A stretch of 64,000 nucleotides of DNA from Acholeplasmataceae bacterium (GCA_012837645.1 DUQU01000019.1:1-64000), one strand, 5' to 3'; shown: positions 18,442 through 27,501, counted from the first letter of the stretch. A program made the numbers and translations. Notes: a model not told the origin generated them from the sequence alone.

Positions 18442-20092
18442 TCACATTTTAGAAACAGAGAGCTTTACGCTAGTAAAAAGAGGACAAAAAGTTCAAGGGA
18501 GAGTTTTTAAAGTTGAAAAAGACGTTATTTATGTCACTTTAGAAAACAAACAAGAAGCACGGATGTATTTAAATCATTTTGGGGAAAAACTCAATTCCTT
18601 TAAAGATGTTATTAAAGAAGGAGATGTTATCGAAGCGATTGTTTCGAAAATAGAAGAAAATCCCGATGCTAGTTTTATTTTGTTGGACAGAAAAGGAATT
18701 ATTAGACAAGAAAACTTCCAAAAAGTAAAAGAGATTTATCAAAATGAAGAAGTGATTTCCGTCAAAGTAACTAAAGTTGATGAACGTGGTCTCCATGTTC
18801 GTGTTTTAGGTTTTAGTGCTTTTTTACCTTATGGTCTTTTAGATAATGAGTATATTAGAAATAAAAACGAATTAAAAGGCAAAACGTTAGAAGTTAATGT
18901 TATTGAAGCCAAAGAAGGTAGAAGACCAAGAATTATCGTTTCTAGAAAGAAAATCTTTGAACAAAAAAGAATTCGAGAACGAGAAGAAAAACAGCGCCAA
19001 CGAGAAGAAGAGTTTGACGCGATTAAAACCGGTGATATTATTACTGGTGTTGTAGAAAGAATAGAAAGACACATGGCGATTATTAGATTTGAGCATGTTG
19101 TTGGTAGGTTAAGAATCTCTCAAATTAGTTATAGTCGTATTGATGATATAAAAGATGTTTTAAAACTTAAAGAAGAAGTTACTGTCAAAGTTATTAAAAA
19201 AGACAAGTCTTTGGATTTATCAATTAAAGCTTTACTACCAACACCTTTTGAATCTTATGTTAAAGATCATAAAAAAGGTGATACGGTTGTCGGTGAAGTA
19301 GTTCAAAAACTTCCTTTTGGAATTATTATTGAACTAGCTGAAAATGTGAGAGGATTACTTCATGTTAGCGAATATAGTTGGAATCCTAATGATAATTTCG
19401 CTTCCTTTGTTAAAATAAGTGATAAAGTAGAAACTAAAATTACTTTAATCGATACTAAAAAAGAAAAAATTAGTTTATCAAGACGATTATTATTAGATAA
19501 TCCTTGGAAAAATGTTAATTTTAAACGCGGAGAAGTTGTTGATTGTAAAGTTTTAGAAATATTAGAAAATGGTTTAACTGTCGAAGCTAAAGGTGTCAAT
19601 GGTTTTATTCCTCTTAATGAATTAAAAGAAGAAAGAATCACGAGTCCAAGAGATTATTTTGGAGTCGGCGACAAAGTTACCGCGACCGTAATAGAAGTTA
19701 ATAAAAAGAGTTGGCATTTAGTATTGTCAATTAAAAAATATTTAATCGAAAGTAATAAAGAAGAATATCAACAATTTTTAACTGATAAAGCAGAAAAAAC
19801 GACTTTAGGTGACCTCTTTGATGATTTTTTAAATGATGATGACTTAGAAGAAGATTTTGATGAAGGTTTAGAAGAAGATCTTGATGAAAGTTTAGAAGAG
19901 GATTTTGAAGAAGATCTTGATGAAAGTTTAGAAGAGGATTTTGAAGAAGATCTTGATGAAAGTTTAGAAGACGATTTAGAAGAATTGGAAGAAGACTTCG
20001 ACGAAGAGTTAGAAGAAGATTTCGATGAAGAGTTGGAAGAAGACCTTGATGAAGAGGTTGAAGAAGAATCTCAAGAAGAGTTAAAAGAATAA
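18428..20092 (+). CDS. S1-domain RNA-binding protein (RpsA/YpfD-like) with acidic repeat tail
   Basis: About five consecutive S1 RNA-binding domains can be traced in the 554 residues (roughly 18-87, 103-176, 200-265, 283-352 and 366-434), against four in B. subtilis YpfD and six in E. coli S1. The last 90 residues are almost entirely Glu and Asp with Leu and Phe every few positions (blocks such as EEDLDESLEEDFEED), encoded by near-perfect 36-base tandem repeats. The protein should bind mRNA or rRNA; whether it is a ribosomal S1 or a regulator cannot be read from the sequence. The start lies inside the end of cmk. Confidence 0.88.
   Translation: MAENNHILETESFTLVKRGQKVQGRVFKVEKDVIYVTLENKQEARMYLNHFGEKLNSFKDVIKEGDVIEAIVSKIEENPDASFILLDRKGIIRQENFQKVKEIYQNEEVISVKVTKVDERGLHVRVLGFSAFLPYGLLDNEYIRNKNELKGKTLEVNVIEAKEGRRPRIIVSRKKIFEQKRIREREEKQRQREEEFDAIKTGDIITGVVERIERHMAIIRFEHVVGRLRISQISYSRIDDIKDVLKLKEEVTVKVIKKDKSLDLSIKALLPTPFESYVKDHKKGDTVVGEVVQKLPFGIIIELAENVRGLLHVSEYSWNPNDNFASFVKISDKVETKITLIDTKKEKISLSRRLLLDNPWKNVNFKRGEVVDCKVLEILENGLTVEAKGVNGFIPLNELKEERITSPRDYFGVGDKVTATVIEVNKKSWHLVLSIKKYLIESNKEEYQQFLTDKAEKTTLGDLFDDFLNDDDLEEDFDEGLEEDLDESLEEDFEEDLDESLEEDFEEDLDESLEDDLEELEEDFDEELEEDFDEELEEDLDEEVEEESQEELKE
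19877..19970 (+). repeat. 36-base tandem repeat inside the S1-protein gene
   Basis: Two identical 36-base units (19877-19912 and 19913-19948) and the first 22 bases of a third (19949-19970), preceded by a degenerate copy. The unit is a multiple of three, so changes in copy number would lengthen or shorten the acidic tail without breaking the frame. Confidence 0.9.
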
Positions 20093-20123
20093 GAAAATAA
20101 TTTGTCTTATAAAGGGTGATTAG

Positions 20124-21431
20124 ATGCCTTTTACAGTAGCGATAGTTGGGAAACCAAATGTAGGTAAATCAAGTTTGTTTAACCGACTTATTGGAGAAAG
20201 AAAAGCTATTACTGATGATAAGCCTGGCGTAACCCGGGATCGGATCTATGGTATTGCTAGCTGGCTTACAAAAAAATTTGCAATTATTGACACTGGGGGG
20301 ATCGAAATTGGCGATGCTCCCTTTTTAGAACAAATCCACCAACAAGCACTACTCGCGATTGAAGAAAGTGACCTAGTGCTTTTTGTCTTGGATGGTAGAA
20401 TTGGGATTGATGAAGCAGATGAATTAATAAGAAAAACATTATATCAAACTAATAAACCAGTACTTTTAGTAGTAAATAAAATCGATAGTATGGAGATGAT
20501 GGCGGAAAGTTATCAATTTTATAGTTTAGGTTTAGGCGACCCTATCCCTATTTCTACTCATCATGGTATTGGGATTGGTAACTTACTTGATAAAATTGTT
20601 TTTGAGATGAAAGACTTTAAAGAGCCTGCAAGAGAAGATTCGGTTAAACTAGCGGTAATTGGCTATCCCAATGTTGGAAAATCAACCTTAGTAAATACCA
20701 TCTTAGGAGAAGAGCGGGTAATTACCTCAAACATCCCAGGCACTACTAGAGATGCTGTCGATACTACTTTTATAAGAAATAATAAAAAGTATACAATTAT
20801 TGATACTGCTGGAATAAAAAGAAGAGGAAGAATCTATGAGTCTACCGATAAATATGCTCTTTTAAGAGCTTTAAAAGCGATCGATAGTGCTGATGTAGTG
20901 CTACTAGTTTTAGATGGTTCAAGGGCGATAATTAATCAAGATAAACACGTTGCTGGTTTAATTTTAGAATATTTAAAGGCTTGTGTAATCGTCGTTAATA
21001 AATGGGATTTAGTTTTAAAAGATACTAAAACGATGAAAGAAAAAGAAGAAGAAGTGCTAGAAGAATTTAAGTTTTTATCTTTTAGTGATGTTTGTTTTGT
21101 TTCTAGTTTGAAAAATGAAAGAATAGAAACTATTTTTAAAAGCATCGATGTCGCCTTTGAAAACTATCAAAGAAAACTTAAAACAAGTGTCTTAAATGAA
21201 TTTCTTTTAGAAGCAACCACAATCACTCCGCCAAAATTGTTTAATAAAGGAACAGCGCGCTTTAGTTATATTACACAAACGACTATTAAACCACCAACGT
21301 TTGTGATTTGGGTTAATAATTTAAATTATTTACATTTTAGTTATCAAAGATATTTAGAAAATGAGATTAGAAAAGCTTTCTTATTTAAAGGAACGCCATT
21401 AAATATTATTTATAAAAAGAAGGTGGATTAA
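20124..21431 (+). CDS. der: Ribosome-assembly GTPase Der (EngA)
   Basis: A tandem GTPase needed for 50S assembly. The two G domains start with GKPNVGKSS (residues 8-16) and GYPNVGKST (about 180), each with its own D-T-G/A-G and N/T-K-x-D motifs (NKID, NKWD), and a KH-like domain ends the 435 residues. gpsA begins on the last base of its stop codon. der-gpsA is also adjacent in B. subtilis. Confidence 0.97.
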   Translation: MPFTVAIVGKPNVGKSSLFNRLIGERKAITDDKPGVTRDRIYGIASWLTKKFAIIDTGGIEIGDAPFLEQIHQQALLAIEESDLVLFVLDGRIGIDEADELIRKTLYQTNKPVLLVVNKIDSMEMMAESYQFYSLGLGDPIPISTHHGIGIGNLLDKIVFEMKDFKEPAREDSVKLAVIGYPNVGKSTLVNTILGEERVITSNIPGTTRDAVDTTFIRNNKKYTIIDTAGIKRRGRIYESTDKYALLRALKAIDSADVVLLVLDGSRAIINQDKHVAGLILEYLKACVIVVNKWDLVLKDTKTMKEKEEEVLEEFKFLSFSDVCFVSSLKNERIETIFKSIDVAFENYQRKLKTSVLNEFLLEATTITPPKLFNKGTARFSYITQTTIKPPTFVIWVNNLNYLHFSYQRYLENEIRKAFLFKGTPLNIIYKKKVD

Positions 21432-22432
21432 TGAAAATAACTATTATTGGGGCAGGGGCTTGGGGGACAACCTTAGCTAACTTACTGACAGACAACAATC
21501 ATCAGGTTTTAATTTATGATGTTAAAAGAACTAATGTGGATAAAATAAATGATGAGAAACTTCATCCCTTTTTCGATGTTAAAATTAACGAAACTATAAC
21601 CGCTACTAATGAGCTTATCAAGGCTTTATTGTTTTCTAATACTCTATTATTAGCTCTACCAACAAAAGTAATGCGGATAGTTTTAAGAGATATTAATAAG
21701 TTGCTAACCCAAAAAACTAATTTTATTGTGGTTTCTAAAGGATTAGAAATTACGAGTGGAAAAAGAATGAGTACTTTAGTTGAAGAGGAAATAAGTGATG
21801 CTTATTTAGGAAATTATGCTTACTTAACGGGGCCGTCTCACGCTGAAGAAGTAATCTTGAAAAAATTAACCTTATTAACAGTGGCTTCGACAAACGATAG
21901 TTTTGCTAAAACAATTCAAAAAGTGTTTTCTAATGACTCTTATCTTCGCGTTTATACGACTAATGACGTTATTGGTGCTGAAGTAGGAGGAGCGACTAAA
22001 AATGCGATTGCAGTGGTGAGTGGAATGATAACAGGCTATCAATTGGGAGAAAATGCTCGCGCCGCTTTAATTACGCGAGGTATTTTAGAGATTGCCCGAG
22101 TAGTAGAGTTTTTTGGCGGTAAGAAAGAAACAGCTTTTGGGTTAACAGGAGTAGGAGATTTAATAGTCACCGCTTCTTCAACACATTCTAGAAATTATCG
22201 GGCAGGAGTTAAGTTAGGCGAAGGATTGACAATAGAAGCAGTCTATGAAGCAGAAAAACAAACAATTGAAGGTTTAAGAGCGATTGAAGCTTTAAATCAA
22301 CTTGCAAAAAAAGAAAAATTATCTTTACCCATTATTACAACCGCTTACAAAGTAATTTTTGAAAAAATACCCTTTAAAAAGGCTATATACGGCTTACTTG
22401 CGCGAAAATTAAAAGAAGAAGAAATATTATAA
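21431..22432 (+). CDS. gpsA: Glycerol-3-phosphate dehydrogenase [NAD(P)+]
   Basis: Makes glycerol-3-phosphate for phospholipids from dihydroxyacetone phosphate. The 333 residues begin with the dinucleotide-binding GAGAWGTTLA, followed by TGPSHAEEV, EVGGATKNAIAV with the catalytic lysine, and GLTGVGDLIVT. It overlaps der by one base, so translation is likely coupled. Confidence 0.96.
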   Translation: MKITIIGAGAWGTTLANLLTDNNHQVLIYDVKRTNVDKINDEKLHPFFDVKINETITATNELIKALLFSNTLLLALPTKVMRIVLRDINKLLTQKTNFIVVSKGLEITSGKRMSTLVEEEISDAYLGNYAYLTGPSHAEEVILKKLTLLTVASTNDSFAKTIQKVFSNDSYLRVYTTNDVIGAEVGGATKNAIAVVSGMITGYQLGENARAALITRGILEIARVVEFFGGKKETAFGLTGVGDLIVTASSTHSRNYRAGVKLGEGLTIEAVYEAEKQTIEGLRAIEALNQLAKKEKLSLPIITTAYKVIFEKIPFKKAIYGLLARKLKEEEIL

Positions 22433-22500
22433 AACAATCTCTAAATAGGCTCTTAACCGCATAGTTATCACTTAAACGAGAAAAAAAACAGCTAAAAAAG

Positions 22501-22529
22501 TTGCTAGTCTAAATAAAAAGTGATATAAT
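22501..22529 (+). promoter_or_regulatory. sigma-A-type promoter of hup
   Basis: TTGCTA (22501-22506), 17 bases, TATAAT (22524-22529) with TGA before it (extended -10). A full AAAGGAGG ribosome site follows at 22546-22553, in keeping with a highly expressed gene. Confidence 0.85.
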
Positions 22530-22559
22530 GGCGATATAAAGATATAAAGGAGGTTCATT

Positions 22560-22832
22560 ATGAACAAAACAGAATTAATTGCAATTGTTGCAGACAAAGC
22601 TGCTGTAACAAAAAAAGATGCAGAAACAGTATTAGCTGCAATCGTTGAAACTATTACAGAAACATTAGCTACTAATGAAAAAGTAGTAATTACTGGATTT
22701 GGAACTTTTGAAGTAAGACAAAGGGTAGCGAGAAGTGGAAGAGATCCAAGAACTGGAAAAGTTATTCAAATTCCAGCACAAAAAACACCAGCATTTAGAG
22801 CGGGTAAAAATTTGAAAGAATCAGTAAGATAA
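22560..22832 (+). CDS. hup: DNA-binding protein HU
   Basis: The nucleoid protein of 90 residues, a full-length HU with the arm sequence GRDPRTGKVIQIPA and the dimer core around GFGTFEVRQR. It forms a single-gene unit with a strong promoter, ribosome site and terminator. Confidence 0.97.
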   Translation: MNKTELIAIVADKAAVTKKDAETVLAAIVETITETLATNEKVVITGFGTFEVRQRVARSGRDPRTGKVIQIPAQKTPAFRAGKNLKESVR

Positions 22833-22838
22833 CAAATT

Positions 22839-22859
22839 AAGACCTTCGGGTCTTTTTTT
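22839..22859 (+). terminator. Terminator of hup
   Basis: AAGACC (22839-22844), a TTCG tetraloop, GGTCTT (22849-22854) and a T-run to 22859: a textbook intrinsic terminator. Confidence 0.92.
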
Positions 22860-22940
22860 ATTAGAATTCTTATAAATGCAGAAAAGATGATTAAAGACCC
22901 GTTTTTAAGTGGTTTTAAAATTAATATTAAATTAAAAAGC

Positions 22941-23046
22941 AAGGCTCAAAGAGAAGCCTTTCTAATTTTTAAAAATGGATGGTGGCGGAACTAAAATGTT
23001 TTTTTTTTTTAAAAGCATTTTAAAATAAAACCATTTATGTTAAAAT
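22941..23046 (+). promoter_or_regulatory. Region upstream of the DUF1538 gene: hairpin, 12-T tract, extended -10
   Basis: A hairpin (AAGGCT 22941-22946 with AGCCTT 22955-22960) may be a second terminator for hup. A run of twelve T (22999-23010) lies just before a weak -35 (TTTAAA, 23019-23024), and an extended -10, TG-T-TAAAAT, ends at 23046. The T-run is where an upstream promoter element would lie. I recognise no riboswitch. Confidence 0.5.
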
Positions 23047-23069
23047 TTAAAAAATAAGGGAAGGCTAAA

Positions 23070-24557
23070 ATGCTGAAATCACTCCAGGAAAAAATTATTG
23101 AATCTTTAAAAGCAGTCTTACCAATGACAATTATCGTAACGATAATTACTTTTAGTATTGGGATTGAAATAGAACTTATTTTAGGATTTCTTTTGGGTGC
23201 TCTTTTTTTAATTATCGGCCTCGCTATTTTCTCAATTGGCGCTGAAGAATCGATGATGGCGTTAGCTTCTGATATTGGTGCTTCATTAATAAAAACAAAA
23301 AAATTAATGTTAATTGTCGGTGTAGTATTTATAGTAGGACTTTTAATTACAATTTCAGAGCCGGCTTTGTGGGTTTTAGGCGATCAATTTAAAGATGTTG
23401 TTAATCCATTAACATTTATTTTTGTAATTTCAATTGGGGTTGGTTTGTTTGTTGTTTTAGCGATTTTAAGAATTATCTTCCAGTTTTCTTTAAAGGCTTT
23501 AATAATAATTAGTTATGGGTTAGTATTTATGGTGGGAATTATTGTTTCTTTTATTAATCCTTCTTTTATTCCGATCGCTTTTGATTCTGGTGGTGCAACG
23601 ACAGGCCCGATGGCAGTTCCATTTATTATGTCGCTTGCTTATGGTTTTTCGTTAGCGAGAGTAGATAAAGCCATTGAAGAAGACTCTTTTGGACTAGTTG
23701 GTATTGCGAGTATTGGACCGATTATTGCAGTTTTACTGTTAGGATTTTTTTTCCAACCATCGGTACCATCAATCGATCTTACTTCTACTTTTCTTGATTA
23801 TTTTATTTTAAATTTATTGCAAATGTTAATTGCCATTTTACCTTTTCTAGTCTTCTTTTTTATTTTTCAAATCTTTGTTTTTAAATACACTAAAGGCAGA
23901 GTAATCAAAATAATTGTTGCTTTTTTATATGTTTATATTGGCTTAGTGATATTTTTAACAGGAGCTAATGCGGGACTCGTTAATATGGCCCATGCTTTAG
24001 GAACGTTTTTTGCAGGTTCTAAACAGGCTTGGTTAATAATCCCTTTAGGAGTCTTATTTGGATTTGTTTCCATCGCTGCTGAACCCTCGGTTATTGTTTT
24101 AAATAAGTTAGTTGAAGAAGTGTCAGGTGGGACAATTTCTAAAAAAATGATGTACATTAGCTTATCAACAGGAGTTTCCATCGCTCTAGGTTTAGCGAGT
24201 ATAAGAGTGTTAACAGGCATCAGTATTTGGTGGATTATAGGTCCAGTTTATTTAATTATTTTGGCGATGTTATTTGTGACCCCAAAGATATTTTATGCGA
24301 TTGCAATTGATTCTGGTGGTGCGGTTTCAGGAGCTTTAACATCAGCGTTTTTAATGCCATTTATTTTTGGTGCAGGTGAAGTATTAGGTGCCAATATTTT
24401 AACGGATGCTTTTGGGGTGGTTGCTTTTGTAGCGATGAGCCCACTGATTACGATTCAGATACTAGGGTTAGTTTTTAAGTTTCGTCAAAAGAGAGTTGCG
24501 AAACCGCAAGAAGAACGAGATGATAGCATTATCGAAATGGACAAAGGGGGAAAATAA
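23070..24557 (+). CDS. DUF1538 membrane protein, two fused repeats (putative cation antiporter)
   Basis: A 495-residue polytopic membrane protein made of two similar halves: SEPAL at 96-100 answers AEPSV at 337-341, and FDSGGATTGP at 171-180 answers IDSGGAVSGA at 413-422. This matches the DUF1538 family. In some bacteria the two halves are separate proteins reported to act together as a sodium or potassium/proton antiporter (UmpAB); the activity here is inference. Two PII-like signalling proteins follow at once, suggesting gating or regulation by small ligands. An extended -10 and a 12-T tract lie upstream. Confidence 0.85.
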   Translation: MLKSLQEKIIESLKAVLPMTIIVTIITFSIGIEIELILGFLLGALFLIIGLAIFSIGAEESMMALASDIGASLIKTKKLMLIVGVVFIVGLLITISEPALWVLGDQFKDVVNPLTFIFVISIGVGLFVVLAILRIIFQFSLKALIIISYGLVFMVGIIVSFINPSFIPIAFDSGGATTGPMAVPFIMSLAYGFSLARVDKAIEEDSFGLVGIASIGPIIAVLLLGFFFQPSVPSIDLTSTFLDYFILNLLQMLIAILPFLVFFFIFQIFVFKYTKGRVIKIIVAFLYVYIGLVIFLTGANAGLVNMAHALGTFFAGSKQAWLIIPLGVLFGFVSIAAEPSVIVLNKLVEEVSGGTISKKMMYISLSTGVSIALGLASIRVLTGISIWWIIGPVYLIILAMLFVTPKIFYAIAIDSGGAVSGALTSAFLMPFIFGAGEVLGANILTDAFGVVAFVAMSPLITIQILGLVFKFRQKRVAKPQEERDDSIIEMDKGGK

Positions 24558-24558
24558 A

Positions 24559-24903
24559 ATGCAACTATTGCTTTTAATTACCAATCATGGTAAGGCAGAT
24601 ATTATTTTAAAAGAGTTAAATAATGATTTTGACTACATTACAAGTGGAATAACTTTTATCGGCAAAGGGACCGCACCAACTGAAATATTAGAATTTTTAT
24701 CTTTAGCAACCACTGAAAAGGATGTTTCCATGGTATTAGTTAAAGAAAGTGATTTATCTTTAATACTAAAATTGATTGAAGAAAAATTCAATTTTACTAC
24801 AAAAGGTAAAGGAGTTGCCTTTGGAATTAAATTAAGTAGTATATCGGCTAAAAATTTAGAAGTTTTGAGGAAAGAATTGCTGGGAGGTAAAAGCGATGAG
24901 TAA
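24559..24903 (+). CDS. PII-like signalling protein, first of two
   Basis: A 114-residue protein with the ferredoxin-like alternation of the PII superfamily, including a GKGTAP stretch where the T-loop would be and a C-terminal hydrophobic strand. It lacks the uridylylation tyrosine of GlnB. I start it at 24559, just after a GGGGG site and only two bases after the DUF1538 stop. A longer frame from 24496 overlaps the upstream gene and has no ribosome site. Its role is probably to control the adjacent membrane protein. Confidence 0.75.
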   Translation: MQLLLLITNHGKADIILKELNNDFDYITSGITFIGKGTAPTEILEFLSLATTEKDVSMVLVKESDLSLILKLIEEKFNFTTKGKGVAFGIKLSSISAKNLEVLRKELLGGKSDE

Positions 24904-25216
24904 AGAATTTGAACAATCATTAATCATCTTTATTTGCAATCATGGATTTGCATATGATGCAATGCAAGAAGCCAGAAAATCAGGAGCTAGTGGTGGGACA
25001 ATCTTACATGGTAAATCTTCTGTTACAACCGAAAAATCAGTCTTTTTTGGAATTAGATTGCATTCAGAAAAGGATTTATTATTAATTGTTTGTAGAACAT
25101 ATAAAAAAGAACGAATCATGCAAGCGCTAGTTAAAAATCACGGTGTTACAACCGCCGCTAGAGGGCTTTGTTTCTCTTTAAAAATTAGCGAAAGCATTGG
25201 CTTTACTTTTAATTAA
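24896..25216 (+). CDS. PII-like signalling protein, second of two
   Basis: A 106-residue PII-superfamily protein. It has the pattern SLIIFICNHGFAYDAMQEARKSGASGGTI, split here as SLIIFICNHG and ARKSGASGGTILHG, which matches the strand-helix and nucleotide-loop region of PII proteins. The start overlaps the previous gene by eight bases, and a GGAGG site lies just upstream. Two different PII-like proteins behind one DUF1538 gene suggest a hetero-oligomer or two ligands. Confidence 0.8.
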   Translation: MSKEFEQSLIIFICNHGFAYDAMQEARKSGASGGTILHGKSSVTTEKSVFFGIRLHSEKDLLLIVCRTYKKERIMQALVKNHGVTTAARGLCFSLKISESIGFTFN

Positions 25217-25380
25217 ATTGTAATAATTTCATCTTTAACATTATCTTTAAAATTTTCTTAGTGATAGTTTTGTCTTTAAGGTGCTTTAAACTGACTTTTT
25301 TAAAGTTAGTGTCTTAAAAAAAGAAAAATTCAGTCCTTTATCTTTTCTTATTTTAAGGTATAATTATCTTGAGGTGTGAA

Positions 25381-26316
25381 ATGGACGCTTTTTTAAAAGC
25401 CCGAGACAATGACTTGGACTTTTTTTATAAAAACCCTTTATATTTAGATATTCAAGATGAATTAGGTCATTCTTTACTTCATTATGCAATTTTAGGTAAT
25501 GCTCGTGAGGTTTTTTACTATTTGTTAAACAATAATATTAATACTAATATTGTTAATAAGAGAGGCGAAACGCCGCTCTTTGAAGCATTGCGGAAAAATA
25601 AAAAAGAAATGGTGATTAGTCTTTTAAATAAATATGCATCGGTAAATGTTTTTAATAATGAAAAGGAGTCACCACTTTTTATAGCGCTTTTTAAAGGAGA
25701 GCTGACTTTAGTGAAATTATTAATCGAAAACGGCGCCGATTACCTACATCTTAATAATAAAGGTGAATCAGCCTTGTTTGCTGCTTTAAAAGGTGGTTCT
25801 ATCGAATGTTTTAATTATTTGCTTACTTTACCTAAAATGCTTAAAAAACTTGATAAAAATGACAATACTTTGCTTCATTTAGCGAGTTCCTTTAGCAATG
25901 AACTGTTTTTAAAATATTTACTGGAAAAAGGTGAAAATCCCCATTTAGTTAATAAACATTTAGAACCTGCCATTTTTGTCGCGGCGCGTTTAAAATTAAT
26001 AAATAATGTCAAATTACTAACAAAATATGGGGCTTATATCGATGTTGTTAATAAATACGGCAATACTATTAGCGATCTTGCGCTCGAAAATGAAGACGTT
26101 GAACTTTTAGATTTTTTAACTTCTCATCGCCAGACGAGCGTTTATCGTAAAAACATTGAATCCAATCCATTAAGAGCTGCTGTTTTATTAAAAGCGGATG
26201 AAAAAATTGCTGGTTTATTATTAAAACATCCTCAAAAAAAGGATCAGTATCAACTGACCCCATTAGATTATGCTTTAAAATTAAAAAACAAACATTTAAT
26301 AAAACTATTAAAGTAG
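25381..26316 (+). CDS. Ankyrin-repeat protein
   Basis: The 311 residues are almost wholly ankyrin repeats of about 33 residues; roughly eight can be traced (for example GHSLLHYAILGNA, GETPLFEALRKNK, GESALFAALKGGS, DNTLLHLASS). There is no signal peptide or membrane span, so it is cytoplasmic and probably a protein-binding scaffold; the partner is unknown. I start it at 25381, five bases after a GAGGTG site; the TTG at 25369 would be the first base of that site. A TATAAT lies at 25359-25364. The 3' end overlaps the convergent gene by nine bases. Confidence 0.85.
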   Translation: MDAFLKARDNDLDFFYKNPLYLDIQDELGHSLLHYAILGNAREVFYYLLNNNINTNIVNKRGETPLFEALRKNKKEMVISLLNKYASVNVFNNEKESPLFIALFKGELTLVKLLIENGADYLHLNNKGESALFAALKGGSIECFNYLLTLPKMLKKLDKNDNTLLHLASSFSNELFLKYLLEKGENPHLVNKHLEPAIFVAARLKLINNVKLLTKYGAYIDVVNKYGNTISDLALENEDVELLDFLTSHRQTSVYRKNIESNPLRAAVLLKADEKIAGLLLKHPQKKDQYQLTPLDYALKLKNKHLIKLLK

Positions 26317-27420
26317 AAATAAAACTGCTAAAACACTAATTAAGTTAGTTAAAGCATGAACGAAAATAACAGGATAAATATTTTTATTGTTTTTTAAATA
26401 AACAAACCCTAAGGCAAAACCAGGAATGGCGTAAATGATTAAATTAACTAATAAATAAATTCCGCTTTCACCAGAAACATGAATAAGTCCGAAAACTAAA
26501 GAACTAACGATAAGAGCGACAATATCATTTTTAAAAAGCGAAAAGAAAGCTTTTCTAAAGACGAGTTCTTCGATAATGGGTGCTAAGATAACAGTAGGAA
26601 CAATCATCAAATAGGCACTACTAGAATTTAATATTTTATTAATATAAAATTGATTTAAGCTAATTATTTCTTTTGTGTTAGAAAAGTTCCTAACGACAGT
26701 TGATAAAAAGTTACTTAAAATATTACCAATCATTAAAAATAAATAACCAACAACAACCATACTAATAACAGTGAGAACTTTATGCTTTTTTAAAAGTCTA
26801 AAGTCACTAGCAAAGAAGGTTCTCGCTAAAACGAGTAAAAAGAGACTAGTGAGAAGATAGATAAGAAAGTTAATTAAAGCAGAAACACTTAGTTTTAAAC
26901 TGCGACTATTTTCAACTTGAAGGTCAAAATCATTAGCAGTTAAGTTAAAAGTAGTTAAAAAGTTGTTATTGTTGAGATTATTAATTTTTAAATAGCTTAC
27001 TTCAGCTTTAAAAAAATCGCTAATTTCATCTTCCTCAAGAGCAGTGGTATCGAGAAAAGCTTTTTTAATAGTATCCTCTAAATCAATACTATAAATAATG
27101 ACATCTTCCTGATATTTTAAATAGTTAACATTATTGTTATTGTTGCTTTCTAAAAATTCGCTTTCAAAGGCGAAAGAGATTCCGCTGTTATAAGTTAAAT
27201 AATCAATAATAGTTTCTGTCGCTGTGAAACTTTCAAAATTGTTTTTATTTAAGGAAAAAAGAAAACTTGCTAAAAGAGTACCTAAAAAGAAGATGGCGAA
27301 ATAAACTCCGATAATAATGAGGGAGGTACGCTTATTTTCCAGTGGTTTTTCAGTTTTTTTATTACTTTCATCTTCTTCGAATAAATCGTCAAAGGAAATA
27401 ATTTCTTCTCTTTCATTCAT
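26308..27420 (-). CDS. CPBP-family intramembrane metalloprotease (CAAX/Abi type)
   Basis: A 370-residue membrane protein. The N-terminal 40 residues are acidic and cytoplasmic, one span follows, then about 120 extracytoplasmic residues rich in Asn, and a C-terminal bundle with all CPBP motifs: EELVFR (E-E-x3-R), FGLIH (F-x3-H) and HALTN (H-x3-N). Members cleave within membranes or serve in bacteriocin immunity and surface-protein handling; the substrate is unknown. The start is uncertain: the TATAAT on this strand lies only 15-20 bases before the ATG at 27420 and there is no ribosome site, so the mRNA may be nearly leaderless; GTG 27429 is the alternative. Confidence 0.85.
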   Translation of the reverse strand: MNEREEIISFDDLFEEDESNKKTEKPLENKRTSLIIIGVYFAIFFLGTLLASFLFSLNKNNFESFTATETIIDYLTYNSGISFAFESEFLESNNNNNVNYLKYQEDVIIYSIDLEDTIKKAFLDTTALEEDEISDFFKAEVSYLKINNLNNNNFLTTFNLTANDFDLQVENSRSLKLSVSALINFLIYLLTSLFLLVLARTFFASDFRLLKKHKVLTVISMVVVGYLFLMIGNILSNFLSTVVRNFSNTKEIISLNQFYINKILNSSSAYLMIVPTVILAPIIEELVFRKAFFSLFKNDIVALIVSSLVFGLIHVSGESGIYLLVNLIIYAIPGFALGFVYLKNNKNIYPVIFVHALTNLISVLAVLFLL

Positions 27421-27501
27421 CTTGTTCACAAAGACTATTATACATCATTTGATTGAGTTTAAAAAGTAATTATGCTATTATTTTCATGAAAGAAGGGAAT
27501 T

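Noticed and set aside
18829-19096. Two minus-strand open frames in the S1-protein gene.
   Set aside because: They arise from the highly biased codons of the S1 domains; the plus-strand protein has clear S1 domains.
22963-23033. A 17-codon frame (MDGGGTKM...) spanning the 12-T tract as a leader peptide.
   Set aside because: It has no ribosome site and lies before the predicted transcription start.
25285-25310. A hairpin (ACTGACTTT with AAAGTTAGT) as a terminator for the PII genes.
   Set aside because: The stem is plausible but no U-tract follows on either strand, so I do not list it as a terminator.
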